A DNA stretch of 64,000 bases. Source: Mycolicibacterium peregrinum. GTDB lineage: Bacteria > Actinomycetota > Actinomycetes > Mycobacteriales > Mycobacteriaceae. Shown piece after piece: positions 35,543 to 44,623 of this stretch. The notes beneath the pieces are model-generated. The model saw nothing but the letters and a program-made list of their open reading frames with translations, made no database searches and was not told the origin of the DNA. The DNA lies in contig NZ_LQPP01000041.1 of the NCBI RefSeq assembly GCF_002102345.1, forward strand, positions 1 to 64,000, in the 5' to 3' direction. Position 1 is the first letter of the stretch, and every line of letters starts with the position of its first letter. A program made the position numbers and the translations under genes.

Positions 35543-36334
35543 GTGGACATCATTCCCCCGCGGCTCAAGGAACCGGCCTATCGGCTCTACGAGATGCGGT
35601 TGCGTCAGGAACTGGCGCAGTCCAGATCTGAACTGCCCCGCCACATCGCGGTGCTGTGTGACGGAAATCGCCGTTGGGCGCGTGACGCGGGTTACGACGA
35701 TGTCAGCATCGGCTACCGGATGGGTGCGGCCAAGATCGCCGAGATGTTGCGCTGGTGTCAGGCCGCGGGCATCGAGATGACGACGGTCTACCTACTGTCG
35801 ACCGAGAACCTGCAGCGCGATCCCGACGAGCTGTCCGCCCTGCTCGAGATCATCACCGACGTGGTCGAGGAGATCTGCGCCCCGACGAACACCTGGACTG
35901 TGCGTACCGTCGGTGACCTGGAGTTGTTGGGGGAGGAGCCGGCCCGACGACTGCGTGAGGCCGTCGAATCGACCAACGGCAGGGGCGGCAAGTTCCACGT
36001 GAACGTCGCCGTCGCCTACGGCGGCCGCCAGGAGATCGTCGACGCCGTGCGCTCGCTGTTGTCGAAGGAACTGGCCAACGGTGCCACCGCAGAGCAACTC
36101 GTCGAAGCGGTCACCGTCGACGGGATCTCGGAGAACCTTTACACCTCAGGCCAACCCGACCCGGACCTCGTCATCCGCACCTCGGGTGAGCAACGGCTCA
36201 GCGGATTCCTGTTGTGGCAGAGCGCATATTCGGAGATGTGGTTCACCGAGGCGTACTGGCCCGCCTTCCGGCGCGTCGACTTCCTGCGCGCCCTGCGCGA
36301 TTACACGGCCAGGCATCGCCGCTTCGGCAAGTAG
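35543..36334 (+). CDS. Short-chain Z-prenyl diphosphate synthase (Rv1086-type)
   Basis: A 263-residue cis-prenyltransferase. HIAVLCDGNRRWARDAGY holds the catalytic Asp and pyrophosphate-binding Arg of the D-G-N-R-R-W motif. STENLQRDPDEL and DLVIRTSGEQRLSGFLLWQSAYSEMWF are the other family blocks. By position it corresponds to Rv1086, which makes short-chain Z,E-farnesyl diphosphate, a precursor of decaprenyl phosphate for cell-wall synthesis. GTG start. Undecaprenyl-type chain length cannot be excluded by eye. Confidence 0.88.
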   Translation: MDIIPPRLKEPAYRLYEMRLRQELAQSRSELPRHIAVLCDGNRRWARDAGYDDVSIGYRMGAAKIAEMLRWCQAAGIEMTTVYLLSTENLQRDPDELSALLEIITDVVEEICAPTNTWTVRTVGDLELLGEEPARRLREAVESTNGRGGKFHVNVAVAYGGRQEIVDAVRSLLSKELANGATAEQLVEAVTVDGISENLYTSGQPDPDLVIRTSGEQRLSGFLLWQSAYSEMWFTEAYWPAFRRVDFLRALRDYTARHRRFGK

Positions 36335-36349
36335 TGCCAAACTGAACCT

Positions 36350-37711
36350 ATGGCTGCGCTGTCGGCAGTGGTCTTCACGCTCAGCTGGTGGCTGGGTCTC
36401 TACCTGCTCGCCCGCGACCCGCGTAAGCCCGTCCTCGTCCTCGCGGCGATCGGGCTGACCAGCTTCGCGGTCGTCGTCGCGCTCGACGCGGTCCGGCTGG
36501 TCACCGGCTCGGAAGTGCTCAGCCGCATCGAGATCTACCTGGTGGCGCTGCCGGGTATCGCCTGGTTCGCGGTCATGGTCGAACTTGCCCGGCCGGCCGA
36601 CACCTTCCGGTCGCGCGCCGGTGAGATCGCCGCGATCTTCGCCGTCGCGGTGCTGGCCCTCGCCGGTGCGGGCCTCGCGGGCAGCGTCGACGGGCCGTTG
36701 CGGACCGGCCACTGGGTGATGTTCGCGGTGATCTCGCTGTCCTCGCTGGGCGCCATGGTCAAGGCCGTGCTCGGCGGCGCCAAACCCGGGTCGGTGGTGG
36801 GGTTCATCATCGTCGCGACGCTGTTCTTCGCTCTCGGCAACGCGATCCTGGTGATCCCGCTCGGGTTGGTGCCGAGCTGGCTCGCGCTGGCGTCGACCGG
36901 ATTCGACGTCGCCCTGCTCGGCGTCGCGGTCGCGATCTGGGATGCCTTCGACGAGGGCCAGGCGCTACGCGCGGACATGCGCCGCTCGATCATCGGCACG
37001 TTGGTGATCGCAGTTCCGTTTGCCGCCCAGGCCCTGATCGGCATGGTCGTGCTCGACGCCGGGACCGGCCGCACCGTCATGACCATCCTGCTGTTCACCA
37101 GCCTGGCCGTCGCGGTCGCGGTGGAGGTGCTGGCCGATCCGCTGGCCGGCCTGCTCGACCGGCTCGCCTTCTCCCGATCTCCGGACCTGCGCGCCGATCG
37201 TGAAGCGCTGCGCCAGACGGAGGCTGCGCTCCCGCTGCGATCTCCTCACCCGTTGGGCGGTATCGACGACGACGCCTTCGCCCGGCTCACCCGGCGCGCA
37301 CTCGGCCACTACGGCGATCTGTCCAAGCTGGTCGCCAGCCCGCTGACGTCCCTGCCCGCCATCGACGACCGTCTGGCTCAACGCGGGGCACCGGATCAGC
37401 CGCTGGAACGCGCCAATGAACTCAAGGCGCTGCTGGCCGATCGCATCGCCGCACTCAAGCCGCGCGACAGCGGCGACTTCGGCACCACCGAGCAGTGGCG
37501 CCACTACAACTCGCTCTACTTCCCGTATGTCGTCGGCGTCCGCGCCTATGCGCAGAACGCCACTGCCGCCGGGCTCGACCCGGTAGCTCGGCAGGCCTGG
37601 CAGTGGTTGGTCACCGAGGTGCCGCAGCGCTCGTTGCACAACTGGCAGAACGCGGCGGCACGCGTGATCGCGGCGGATCTGCGCGGCGATCTGGTCACTG
37701 CCGACGACTGA
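36350..37711 (+). CDS. Multi-pass membrane protein of unknown function
   Basis: 453 residues. About eight membrane helices fill residues 1-265, in a layout like a sensor-kinase input domain. A soluble C-terminal domain (about 270-453) has no kinase or cyclase motif; it is helical and ends HNWQNAAARVIAADLRGDL. ATG start, 15 bp after the prenyl synthase, so probably co-transcribed. I do not recognise the family. It may be an orphan signal-input protein. Confidence 0.7.
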   Translation: MAALSAVVFTLSWWLGLYLLARDPRKPVLVLAAIGLTSFAVVVALDAVRLVTGSEVLSRIEIYLVALPGIAWFAVMVELARPADTFRSRAGEIAAIFAVAVLALAGAGLAGSVDGPLRTGHWVMFAVISLSSLGAMVKAVLGGAKPGSVVGFIIVATLFFALGNAILVIPLGLVPSWLALASTGFDVALLGVAVAIWDAFDEGQALRADMRRSIIGTLVIAVPFAAQALIGMVVLDAGTGRTVMTILLFTSLAVAVAVEVLADPLAGLLDRLAFSRSPDLRADREALRQTEAALPLRSPHPLGGIDDDAFARLTRRALGHYGDLSKLVASPLTSLPAIDDRLAQRGAPDQPLERANELKALLADRIAALKPRDSGDFGTTEQWRHYNSLYFPYVVGVRAYAQNATAAGLDPVARQAWQWLVTEVPQRSLHNWQNAAARVIAADLRGDLVTADD

Positions 37712-37836
37712 CGCCTGCACCGCGCTGACCTGGGCTTGGCAGTGCTTGGCAGTGTTTGGTGTCGATCTGGCAGCGGCTGGTGAGCAGTGTCGGAGGTGTT
37801 CCACCAATCGACACCCTCATCGCCGAGGAGCCCGAC

Positions 37837-38262
37837 ATGACCGCCACGCTGCACCAACCGTTGGCCGACTCCACCACCGGAGCGGTTTCGAAAGATTCCC
37901 TGCTGCGATTCGCCTTGCGCGCCGATGCCACCGTCTGCGCCGGCGTCGGCCTGATGGTGTCGATGGCCGCCGATCAGCTGGCCCGCATCGCTGGCCTGTC
38001 GGCCACCGCGGGATGGCTCGTCGGTGCCGGCCTGGTCGGCTACGGCGCGCTGCTCTACGTCCTCGCCGCCACCCCGCGCGTCCGGCGGGTGGGTCTCGGC
38101 GTCCTCGCCGGCAACGTGGCCTTCGCGATCACCACGGTCGTCGCCATCGTGACGGGCTGGTTGGCGTTGACCGGCACCGGGATCGAACTGGTTCTCGGAT
38201 TTGTCGGTGCCACCGCAGTACTGGCCTGGCTGCAATACCACGGAGTGCGCCGTCTGGCGTGA
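37837..38262 (+). CDS. Four-helix membrane protein, tandem paralog 1
   Basis: 141 residues. An N-terminal KDSLLRFALRADATVCAGVGLMVSMAADQLARIAGL segment is followed by three further helices and ends YHGVRRLA. ATG with GAGGAG upstream. It shares layout and local identity with the next gene (DSLLRxAxRxDA at the start, VxAxLQYxGVxRxA at the end), so the two are tandem duplicates. Three 10-bp near-repeats of CTTGGCAGTG (37735-37764) lie in its upstream region. The function is unknown. Confidence 0.75.
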   Translation: MTATLHQPLADSTTGAVSKDSLLRFALRADATVCAGVGLMVSMAADQLARIAGLSATAGWLVGAGLVGYGALLYVLAATPRVRRVGLGVLAGNVAFAITTVVAIVTGWLALTGTGIELVLGFVGATAVLAWLQYHGVRRLA

Positions 38263-38382
38263 CTCCTTCCCGAGCCGGTGCGGGGTGCCCGCCGGAAGAG
38301 GTTACGGCGCTTATCCCCGCACCGTGCTCCACCGCTCGAACCGAATGCATCACCAGGAAATCACCACCAGAGAAGGAGAATC

Positions 38383-38796
38383 ATGTCCGCCATCACCTCC
38401 GCCGGATACGCAGGCACGACGAAGGCAACGGATTCGTTGCTGCGGCTGGCCATGCGGCTCGATGCCGTCCTCGTCGGTATCAGCGGGATCGCTCTGCTGG
38501 CCGCGGCCGGGTATTTCGCCGATCTCACCGGGCTGCCGAAATCCGTCGAGTACGGCGTCGGCATCTTCTCGGTGGTCTACGGCATCGCGGTGTTCGCCCT
38601 CGCCGGCATCGAACGGGTGCGTCCCGCCGGTATCGGCACCGTGATCGCCAACGCGGCCTGCACCGTGATCGCTCTCGTGGCCGTGTCCACGATGGCGCTG
38701 ACCACCGCGGGCGTCGTGGTCGTCATCGGAGCAGGCATCTACACGTTGGCAATGGCCGAACTGCAGTACGTCGGCGTCAAGCGGATCGCGGCCTGA
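38383..38796 (+). CDS. Four-helix membrane protein, tandem paralog 2
   Basis: 137 residues. TDSLLRLAMRLDAVLVGISGIALLAAAGYFADLTGL opens the conserved region and LAMAELQYVGVKRIAA ends it, as in the preceding paralog. ATG with AAGGAGAA upstream. The 120-bp gap between the paralogs holds no clear promoter. The proteins resemble small DUF-type four-helix bundles; no catalytic motif is visible. Confidence 0.75.
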   Translation: MSAITSAGYAGTTKATDSLLRLAMRLDAVLVGISGIALLAAAGYFADLTGLPKSVEYGVGIFSVVYGIAVFALAGIERVRPAGIGTVIANAACTVIALVAVSTMALTTAGVVVVIGAGIYTLAMAELQYVGVKRIAA

Positions 38797-38810
38797 CCGT
38801 TCACCGGCCA

Positions 38811-38839
38811 GCGCCCAGAACCCCAAAGGTTCTGGGCGC
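38811..38839 (+). terminator. Hairpin after the tandem paralogs
   Basis: GCGCCCAGAACC (38811-38822) and GGTTCTGGGCGC (38828-38839) are perfect 12-bp arms with a 5-nt loop. There is no T-tract. It lies 14 bp after the paralog 2 stop and 26 bp before the next start. Confidence 0.7.
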
Positions 38840-38865
38840 GGCCGCGCGTCGCCGATAATTGCCGG

Positions 38866-39438
38866 GTGGAATTGCACTGGGCGCCAGAGCACACCGAGCG
38901 GCTGCGATCGGTACGCATCGGCTGGGACGGAACCGAAGTGGGCGCACCGTGTTTCCCGCCAGGCTGGCAGACCGCGCCGGCCGATCTCGATCTCCTGCGC
39001 ATCGCCACCGGCTTCGGTGCCTGTGCTGCAGGCGAATACCCTTACGATCGCCCGCCGGCCGACCACGAGTACTCGTTCTTCGTCGAGCAATTGCCGGAGT
39101 CGGGCCCCTTCGGCTTCACCGACCAGCACCGCACCCTGCTGGCGCACATGAGCTGGGAACTGTCCGATCCCTACTTCGACGAGGACGTGCCCGGCTGCGA
39201 TCCCAAGCGGCCGTACGGCGATTTCACCTTCTACCAGTTGGAGATGGCGCTGCACCTCGGGCTGATCCCGCCGAAGAAGCCGGAAGGGGAGGACCCGATG
39301 ACGCCCGAACTGGTCACCGCGATGACCGAACTTCACCAACGCATGCAGCCCGCCCTTCAGGTGTTCCTGGACCACTTCTCGATCGCCGACGGCGAGCGGT
39401 TCGTGGGCAACGACTGGGGTGGCTGGGAACGCGCCTGA
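38866..39438 (+). CDS. Conserved hypothetical protein
   Basis: 190 residues, soluble, rich in Trp, Pro and acidic residues. Visible blocks are WDGTEVGAPCFPPGWQ, PADHEYSFFVEQLPESGPFGFTDQHR and CDPKRPYGDFTFYQLEMALHLGL. GTG start. I do not recognise a family. An inverted repeat pair follows it, around the next gene's start region. Confidence 0.6.
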   Translation: MELHWAPEHTERLRSVRIGWDGTEVGAPCFPPGWQTAPADLDLLRIATGFGACAAGEYPYDRPPADHEYSFFVEQLPESGPFGFTDQHRTLLAHMSWELSDPYFDEDVPGCDPKRPYGDFTFYQLEMALHLGLIPPKKPEGEDPMTPELVTAMTELHQRMQPALQVFLDHFSIADGERFVGNDWGGWERA

Positions 39439-39536
39439 GCGGTCCGGCTGACGAAACTCGGGTAGCGCACTACTCATGGCGTGGCGACCGCACGCGCCCA
39501 CACTGAGCTCAAACGGCGCTACCCGGGAGATTCGCG

Positions 39537-40994
39537 ATGCCAGAAGATTGTGATGTTTGCATTGTCGGTGCCGGCCTGTGCGGCATGAACGCGCTGTTCG
39601 TGGCCAGCACGTACCTCAGACCCGATCAGAAGATCATCCTGATCGACCGTCGTCCCCGGGTCGGTGGAATGTGGGTGGACACGTATCCGTATGTGCGGCT
39701 GCACCAGCCCCATCCGATGTTCACCGCCGGCAACATCAAATGGACCATTGGCCGCGAGCCCTCCTATCTGGCCACCAAACCCGAGGTGCTCGATCACTTC
39801 GGCTACTGCCTGCAGCAGATCAGACAACGAGTACGGGTCGAGGAACACTACGGCTGGGATTTCCAGTCCGCGGATACCAGCGATGGTGCCGTACAGGTCA
39901 CCTGCCGCGACGGCGACGGAGAACTGCGCACCATCCGGACCCCCCGATTGATCAAGGCCTACGGCGTGCGGGTGATGCCGAACGAAGCGCTCGAGCTGTC
40001 CAGTGAGCGGGTGCGGTCGGTGTCGCCGGACTCGTGTGATGTCCGCTCGGGCGAGATCCACGACACCAACACCCCGGTGTGGGTGATCGGCAGCGGAAAG
40101 ACCGCCATGGATACCGCGCACGCGCTGATCACGTCGAGCCCAGGACGCGAGGTGAACATGGTGGCGGGCTCGGGCACCTTCTTCGCCAGCCGGGATCGGT
40201 TCTTTCCTGCCGGTGCCCGGCGCTGGGCCGGCGGGACCTCGTTGACCAAGATGTCCATCGAGATGACCCGGCTCTTCGACGGCACCAACGAGGACGAGGT
40301 TGCGCGGTGGTTCCACTCGGCCTACGGCACGTGCCCGACACAGCAAGCCGATCATTACGTTGCCGGCGTCTTGTCGGAGGCCGAGAACGCCACCATCTCG
40401 GCTGGTCTGAACGATGTGGTGATGGACCATCTCGTCGACGTCGTCGACAGCAACGGTGCCGCCGAGCTGGTGTTCCGCACCGGGGCCAGAAAAGCCGTTA
40501 CGCCGGGCAGTTGGATCGTGAACTGCACTGGATATCTCACCAAAGGCGAGCATCCTTACGAGCCGTATGTTTCCGGCGACGGTTCCGTTTTGTCGATCCA
40601 ACTGCGTTCCGCCACTGTGCATTTGACGTCATTCGCGGCCTACTTCGCGACGCACCTCATGTTTTTGGGCAAGTTGAACACGGTGCCGCTCTACGAGCTC
40701 GATCTGCAGGACCTGGCCCAGAAGTCGAAAAAATCGTTGGTGTACGCGATGTTCACCCTCGCTCAGCACAACCTGAGCCTGATTTCGGATGCGGTACCGG
40801 TCAGTGTTTTCCGTGAGTGCGGCCTGGACTTCAACCGCTGGTATCCGATGCCGCGCCAGCTCTCGGCCACCGCCCGTTTCATGGCGACCCATCACCGGGA
40901 CCGCGAGCATCTGCGTCGCACCCTGGACACCGTGCGGGACCGCTTCGACGTGCGGTGCGGGCCGCTGGTCGCAACGCCGGCCGGGACCGGCTAG
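39537..40994 (+). CDS. FAD-dependent monooxygenase/oxidoreductase
   Basis: 485 residues. GAGLCG (11-16) with IDRRPRVGGMW is the FAD-binding Rossmann motif, and VIGSGKTAMDTAHALI (about residue 185) is a second dinucleotide site. The layout is that of class B flavin monooxygenases, but the F-x-G-x3-H-x3-W fingerprint is not evident, so an NAD(P)-dependent oxidoreductase is also possible. GGGAG precedes the ATG. CGGGTAGCGC (39459-39468) and GCGCTACCCG (39516-39525) are inverted repeats, and the second abuts that ribosome-binding site. It overlaps coaA by 4 bp, tail to tail. Confidence 0.75.
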   Translation: MPEDCDVCIVGAGLCGMNALFVASTYLRPDQKIILIDRRPRVGGMWVDTYPYVRLHQPHPMFTAGNIKWTIGREPSYLATKPEVLDHFGYCLQQIRQRVRVEEHYGWDFQSADTSDGAVQVTCRDGDGELRTIRTPRLIKAYGVRVMPNEALELSSERVRSVSPDSCDVRSGEIHDTNTPVWVIGSGKTAMDTAHALITSSPGREVNMVAGSGTFFASRDRFFPAGARRWAGGTSLTKMSIEMTRLFDGTNEDEVARWFHSAYGTCPTQQADHYVAGVLSEAENATISAGLNDVVMDHLVDVVDSNGAAELVFRTGARKAVTPGSWIVNCTGYLTKGEHPYEPYVSGDGSVLSIQLRSATVHLTSFAAYFATHLMFLGKLNTVPLYELDLQDLAQKSKKSLVYAMFTLAQHNLSLISDAVPVSVFRECGLDFNRWYPMPRQLSATARFMATHHRDREHLRRTLDTVRDRFDVRCGPLVATPAGTG

Positions 40995-41929
40995 AGCTTC
41001 CGCAGTCGCAGCCGGTTGATCGAATGGTCGGCGTCCTTGCGCAGCACCAGGGTGGCGCGCGGCCGGGTCGGCAGGATGTTTTCGATCAGGTTGGGCCGGT
41101 TGATGGAATGCCAGATGTCGCGGGCCGCGAACACAGCCTGCTCGTCGGTCAGGGTCGAGTAGTGGTGGAAGTGCGATGCCGGGTCGGCGAACGCCGTCGA
41201 GCGCATCGTCAGGAACCGCGAGATGTACCACTTCTCGATGTCCTCGATGCGCGCGTCGACGTACACCGAGAAGTCGAACAGGTCCGAGATCATCAGGGCC
41301 GGACCGGTCTGCAGGACGTTGAGTCCTTCGAGGATGAGGATGTCCGGATGCCGGACCACCTGCTTCTCACTGGGCACGATGTCATAGAGCAGGTGTGAGT
41401 ACACCGGCGCACAGACCTCGTCGGCGCCGGATTTCACCGCGGTGACGAACCGCATCAAGGCGCGTCTATCATAGCTTTCCGGGAAACCTTTGCGGTGCAT
41501 GAGGTTCCGCCGGTGAAGCTCTTTGTTCGGGTAGAGAAACCCGTCGGTCGTCACCAGGTCCACGCGGGGGTGGTGGCCCCAGCGGGCCAGCAGGGCCTGC
41601 AGCACACGGGCCGTGGTCGACTTCCCGACCGCGACACTGCCGGCGACGCCGATGACGAACGGCACCGGTCGGTCCGGATTCTGCTGTGGCTCACCGAGGA
41701 ACTCCGCCGTCGCGGCGAACAGTCGCTGGCGGGCGGCGACCTGAAGATGGATCAACCGGGCCAGCGGCAGGTAGACCTCTTCGACCTCGAGGATGTCGAG
41801 TTTCTCGCCCATACCCCGCAGGCGCAGCAGCTCGTCCTCGGTGAGTTTCAGCGGTGTCGACATGCGCAGTGCACGCCATTGACTTCGGTCGAACTCCACA
41901 TAGGGGCTCGGCTCGCTCGGCCGCGGCAT
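40991..41929 (-). CDS. coaA: Pantothenate kinase, type I
   Basis: 312 residues. P-loop GVAGSVAVGKST (94-105), TTDGFLYPN and the YDIVPSEKQVV and LEGLNVLQ blocks of bacterial CoaA. It phosphorylates pantothenate in the first step of CoA synthesis. The start gives MPRPSEPSPYVEF; a shorter start MSTPLKLTEDE is possible. It matches Rv1092c. In M. tuberculosis several PE_PGRS genes precede it; here they are replaced by unrelated genes. Confidence 0.93.
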   Translation of the reverse strand: MPRPSEPSPYVEFDRSQWRALRMSTPLKLTEDELLRLRGMGEKLDILEVEEVYLPLARLIHLQVAARQRLFAATAEFLGEPQQNPDRPVPFVIGVAGSVAVGKSTTARVLQALLARWGHHPRVDLVTTDGFLYPNKELHRRNLMHRKGFPESYDRRALMRFVTAVKSGADEVCAPVYSHLLYDIVPSEKQVVRHPDILILEGLNVLQTGPALMISDLFDFSVYVDARIEDIEKWYISRFLTMRSTAFADPASHFHHYSTLTDEQAVFAARDIWHSINRPNLIENILPTRPRATLVLRKDADHSINRLRLRKL

Positions 41930-41959
41930 CCGATCAGTCTTACATCTACGGTTGGGGGC

Positions 41960-43201
41960 ATGGCTAACGGGATCGAGAAAAAGACGGGCTCCGGAACCGG
42001 CACAGTGACGGACTCGGCCACTCTCATTCGCGAGTATCTGCTCCTCGGACTGCGTTTCGACCGGGTCGAGGAGGGTTACGTCGATTCGTTCACCGGTGAT
42101 CCCCAGCTGCGTCGTGCGGTCGAGAACGAGCCTGCGCCCGACCCGGCCGATCTCGCTCGCCAGGCGGACCGGCTACTGGCCCAGATCCCCGACGACCTCG
42201 ACCGGGACCGCGCCGAATACATTGCCGCGCACCTGAGGGCGCTCAACTGTGCGGGCCGCAAGTTCGCCGGTGAGCAGGTCGGATTCGTCGACGAGGTGCA
42301 GGCCTATTTCGACGTCCGGATCAGCAAGGGCGATCCGGAGAAATACCGGCAGGCCCACGTCAAACTCGACGAGGCCCTCGGTGGCACCGGCCCACTGGCC
42401 GAGCGGATCCAGGCGCACCGCACGGGAGACGAGATCCCTCCGGCCCGGCTGGAGGAGTGCATCCACGCGTTCTCCTCGGCCCTGCGCGACAAGGTGCGCG
42501 CCGCGTATCCGCTGCCCGAGACCGAGACCATCACCTACGAGGTGGTCACCGAGAAGCCGTGGTCGGGGTTCAACTACTACCTGGGCGACTACAAGTCCAC
42601 CGTCGCGGTCAACGCCGATCTGAAACAACAGATGGCCAACCTGCCCCGATTGGTCGCCCACGAGTCGTACCCGGGCCATCACACCGAGCACTGCCGCAAA
42701 GAATCGGGGTTAGTGGCCGGTCAAAACCAACTCGAACAGACGATCTTCCTCGTCAACACCCCGCAGTGCCTGATGGCCGAGGGCCTGGCAGATCTGGCAT
42801 TGCATGCCATTGTCGGGCCGGGTTGGGGCGCATGGGCGGCCGATATATACGCAGACTTGGGCCTTCGGTTCGACGGGGAGCGCGCGGAGTCGATCTCGGA
42901 GGCGGTGGCGGGACTGGCCGACGTGCGCCAGGACGCTGCGCTGATGCTGCACGACGAGCATCGTGACGTCGACGAGGTGGTGGAGTTCCTCAAGCGCTGG
43001 CTGCTGGTCGACGACGATCGGGCCAGGCAGTCACTGCGGTTCCTGTCCTCGCCGCTGTGGCGGGCGTACACCAGCACCTACATCGAGGGGTACCGGTTGT
43101 TGCGCGGGTGGCTGGACGACCGCCCCGCCGGAGTGACGTTGACGGAGCGCTTCGGCCGGCTGCTCGATGAGCCGCTGATCCCGTCGACCTTGCGCACCTA
43201 G
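41960..43201 (+). CDS. DUF885-family putative metallohydrolase
   Basis: 413 residues. The metalloprotease-like motif HESYPGHHTEHCRKE (about residue 235) and the downstream E-G-L-A-D block (about residue 275) are the DUF885 signature, with H-E-x-x-x-x-H-H as likely zinc ligands. The family includes putative peptidases. ATG preceded by a G-rich stretch. Divergent from coaA. The substrate is unknown. Confidence 0.8.
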   Translation: MANGIEKKTGSGTGTVTDSATLIREYLLLGLRFDRVEEGYVDSFTGDPQLRRAVENEPAPDPADLARQADRLLAQIPDDLDRDRAEYIAAHLRALNCAGRKFAGEQVGFVDEVQAYFDVRISKGDPEKYRQAHVKLDEALGGTGPLAERIQAHRTGDEIPPARLEECIHAFSSALRDKVRAAYPLPETETITYEVVTEKPWSGFNYYLGDYKSTVAVNADLKQQMANLPRLVAHESYPGHHTEHCRKESGLVAGQNQLEQTIFLVNTPQCLMAEGLADLALHAIVGPGWGAWAADIYADLGLRFDGERAESISEAVAGLADVRQDAALMLHDEHRDVDEVVEFLKRWLLVDDDRARQSLRFLSSPLWRAYTSTYIEGYRLLRGWLDDRPAGVTLTERFGRLLDEPLIPSTLRT

Positions 43202-43327
43202 GGCCTCCGCCGGCCCGGCAGCAAATCTGTCGCCCCGATTTCAACGCCTCGAGCGTGGGGCCCTGGCATTTGCCCAAAGGTGTTCTGCGTTGCGTTGCCT
43301 CGCCGGTATGACGGTGGTCTCAAGTGC

Positions 43328-43357
43328 TTGATCGCCTTAGTTACTGGTCAGTAACAT
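43328..43357 (+). promoter_or_regulatory. Promoter with overlapping palindromic operator, first WPGG gene
   Basis: TTGATC (43328-43333), 18-bp spacer, TAACAT (43352-43357, fits TAnnnT). The palindrome GTTACTGGTCAGTAAC (43340-43355; 7-bp arms) covers the spacer and the start of the -10, the typical place for a TetR-type repressor. The same promoter spacing recurs before the next two paralogs, but this palindrome does not. Confidence 0.6.
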
Positions 43358-43407
43358 TGTTGCCGTAGGGCCCGGTGGCAGTGCCGGGCCGGGCAAAGGA
43401 AATGACC

Positions 43408-43821
43408 ATGGCAGCAACAAGGGAAAGACTGGACAAGATCAAGCGCACGGCCGGCGTGGTCGTGGCGGCCGGCGCGATGGCGCTCGCCGGGATCCTCGGC
43501 TCGAGCGCGGTGGCCAATGCCGCCGGACCCGTCACGAAGGTCGGTAGCGATCCGGTGACGCCGGTCAGCCCCGGGGGCAAAAAGGCTCCGTTCACCAAGG
43601 TAGGTAGTGATCCGGTGACATCCGTCATCTCGGGCATTGCCGACGCCGCCACCTCCGGCGGCTCTGGTGTCGGGATCCCGCCCCTCGTCAGCCCCTGGCC
43701 CGGCGGCGCATGGGCCGGTCACGATTGGAGCAAGGGATACCCCGGTGGCGGTCTCGCCAACGGCAAGGGCGGCGGCGCTGCCATCCACGGCAAGGCCGGC
43801 GGCGCCTGGAATCACCGCTGA
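43408..43821 (+). CDS. Secreted WPGG-repeat protein 1
   Basis: 137 residues. Signal peptide: basic start (RERLDKIKR), hydrophobic VVVAAGAMALAGILG, cleavage after AVANA. The mature part has two copies of TKVGSDPVT, then PWPGGAWAGHDWSKGYPGGGLANGKGGG and GKAGGAWNHR. The C-terminal part is shared with the next two genes. I chose the ATG with AAAGGA 7 bp upstream; another ATG lies two codons earlier. No Cys, no enzymatic motif. The function is unknown. Confidence 0.75.
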   Translation: MAATRERLDKIKRTAGVVVAAGAMALAGILGSSAVANAAGPVTKVGSDPVTPVSPGGKKAPFTKVGSDPVTSVISGIADAATSGGSGVGIPPLVSPWPGGAWAGHDWSKGYPGGGLANGKGGGAAIHGKAGGAWNHR

Positions 43822-44122
43822 CAACCGCGAAACCAGGCGAACCGATCGGTCCGCCTGGTTTCGGCGTGCTGCCAGTCGTCCCCGTAGTTTCGGAATTTGC
43901 TGACGAGGCCTCTGGAGTTCAGGCCCCGCGCCCGCTGACTTGTTGCGCCTGCGGTGGGCGCATTTTCTGAAAAATGCAGTTGAAAAGGCAAATATTGACC
44001 TTGATTCGCTGATTGTCGAACCCAGGGTTCCGGCACCTCGATGCCTTGATCGGGCTCGCGGGCCAAGCGTAAAATATTTGCTGAGCATCGTCCGACGTAC
44101 CGGGCGACAGCAAGGGGTCGAC
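43822..44122. other. 301-bp gap between secreted proteins 1 and 2
   Basis: The stretch 43960-44080 is clearly more AT-rich than its surroundings (for example TTGAAAAGGCAAATATTGAC). It holds the promoter of protein 2 (44046-44075). No ORF in it is credible. Part of the last 80 bp is homologous to the region before protein 3. Confidence 0.55.
44046..44075 (+). promoter_or_regulatory. Promoter of secreted WPGG-repeat protein 2
   Basis: TTGATC (44046-44051), 18-bp spacer, TAAAAT (44070-44075). The -35 and first spacer bases, TTGATCGGGCTCGC, are identical to those before protein 3, showing the promoter was duplicated with the gene. Confidence 0.65.
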
Positions 44123-44449
44123 ATGACTACAACGAGTACGAAATCGAACGGGGTCAAGCGGATGGCCGGCCTGGCCGTGGCGGCAGGCGCGATCGGCCTG
44201 GGCGGGCTGCTGGCCGGACCTGCGATGGTGGCCAACGCCGATCCCGTCGTGAGTGTGAACGGCCAGACCGTGGCCCCGCCGACGCCTCCTCCCCTCAAGA
44301 TCCCGTGGCCCGGCGGCGCGTGGGCCGGCTGGGACTGGAGTAAGGGGTGGCCCGGCGGCGCCTGGGCCGGTCACGACTGGAGCAAGGGCTGGCCGGGCGG
44401 CGGTTTCGCCAACGGCAAGGCCGGCGGCGCCTGGAACCACAAAAAGTGA
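44123..44449 (+). CDS. Secreted WPGG-repeat protein 2
   Basis: 108 residues. Signal peptide (KRMAGLAVAAGAIGLGGLLAGPAMVANA), then DPVVSVNGQTVAPPTPPPLKIP, then two units of WPGGAWAGxDWSKG and a tail WPGGGFANGKAGGAWNHKK. The mature protein is only about 70 residues and is dominated by Gly, Trp, Pro and Lys. It shares DPVVSVNG and the whole repeat tail with protein 3. The function is unknown. Confidence 0.78.
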   Translation: MTTTSTKSNGVKRMAGLAVAAGAIGLGGLLAGPAMVANADPVVSVNGQTVAPPTPPPLKIPWPGGAWAGWDWSKGWPGGAWAGHDWSKGWPGGGFANGKAGGAWNHKK

Positions 44450-44623
44450 TCTGACGCCGCTAGAGCGTCGCGGAAAATATTTGCTGCCTGCTCCTTGATT
44501 CGGCGCTGGCACCAGCTGAGCGCTTGTCCGGACCGCCAATCCCTTCGCGGGGACTGTCTTGAAACCGTAAGTAATGCCCCGAATTCGGCCGCTGCGGGGC
44601 GTTGATGGGCGCCGCTTGGCTGC

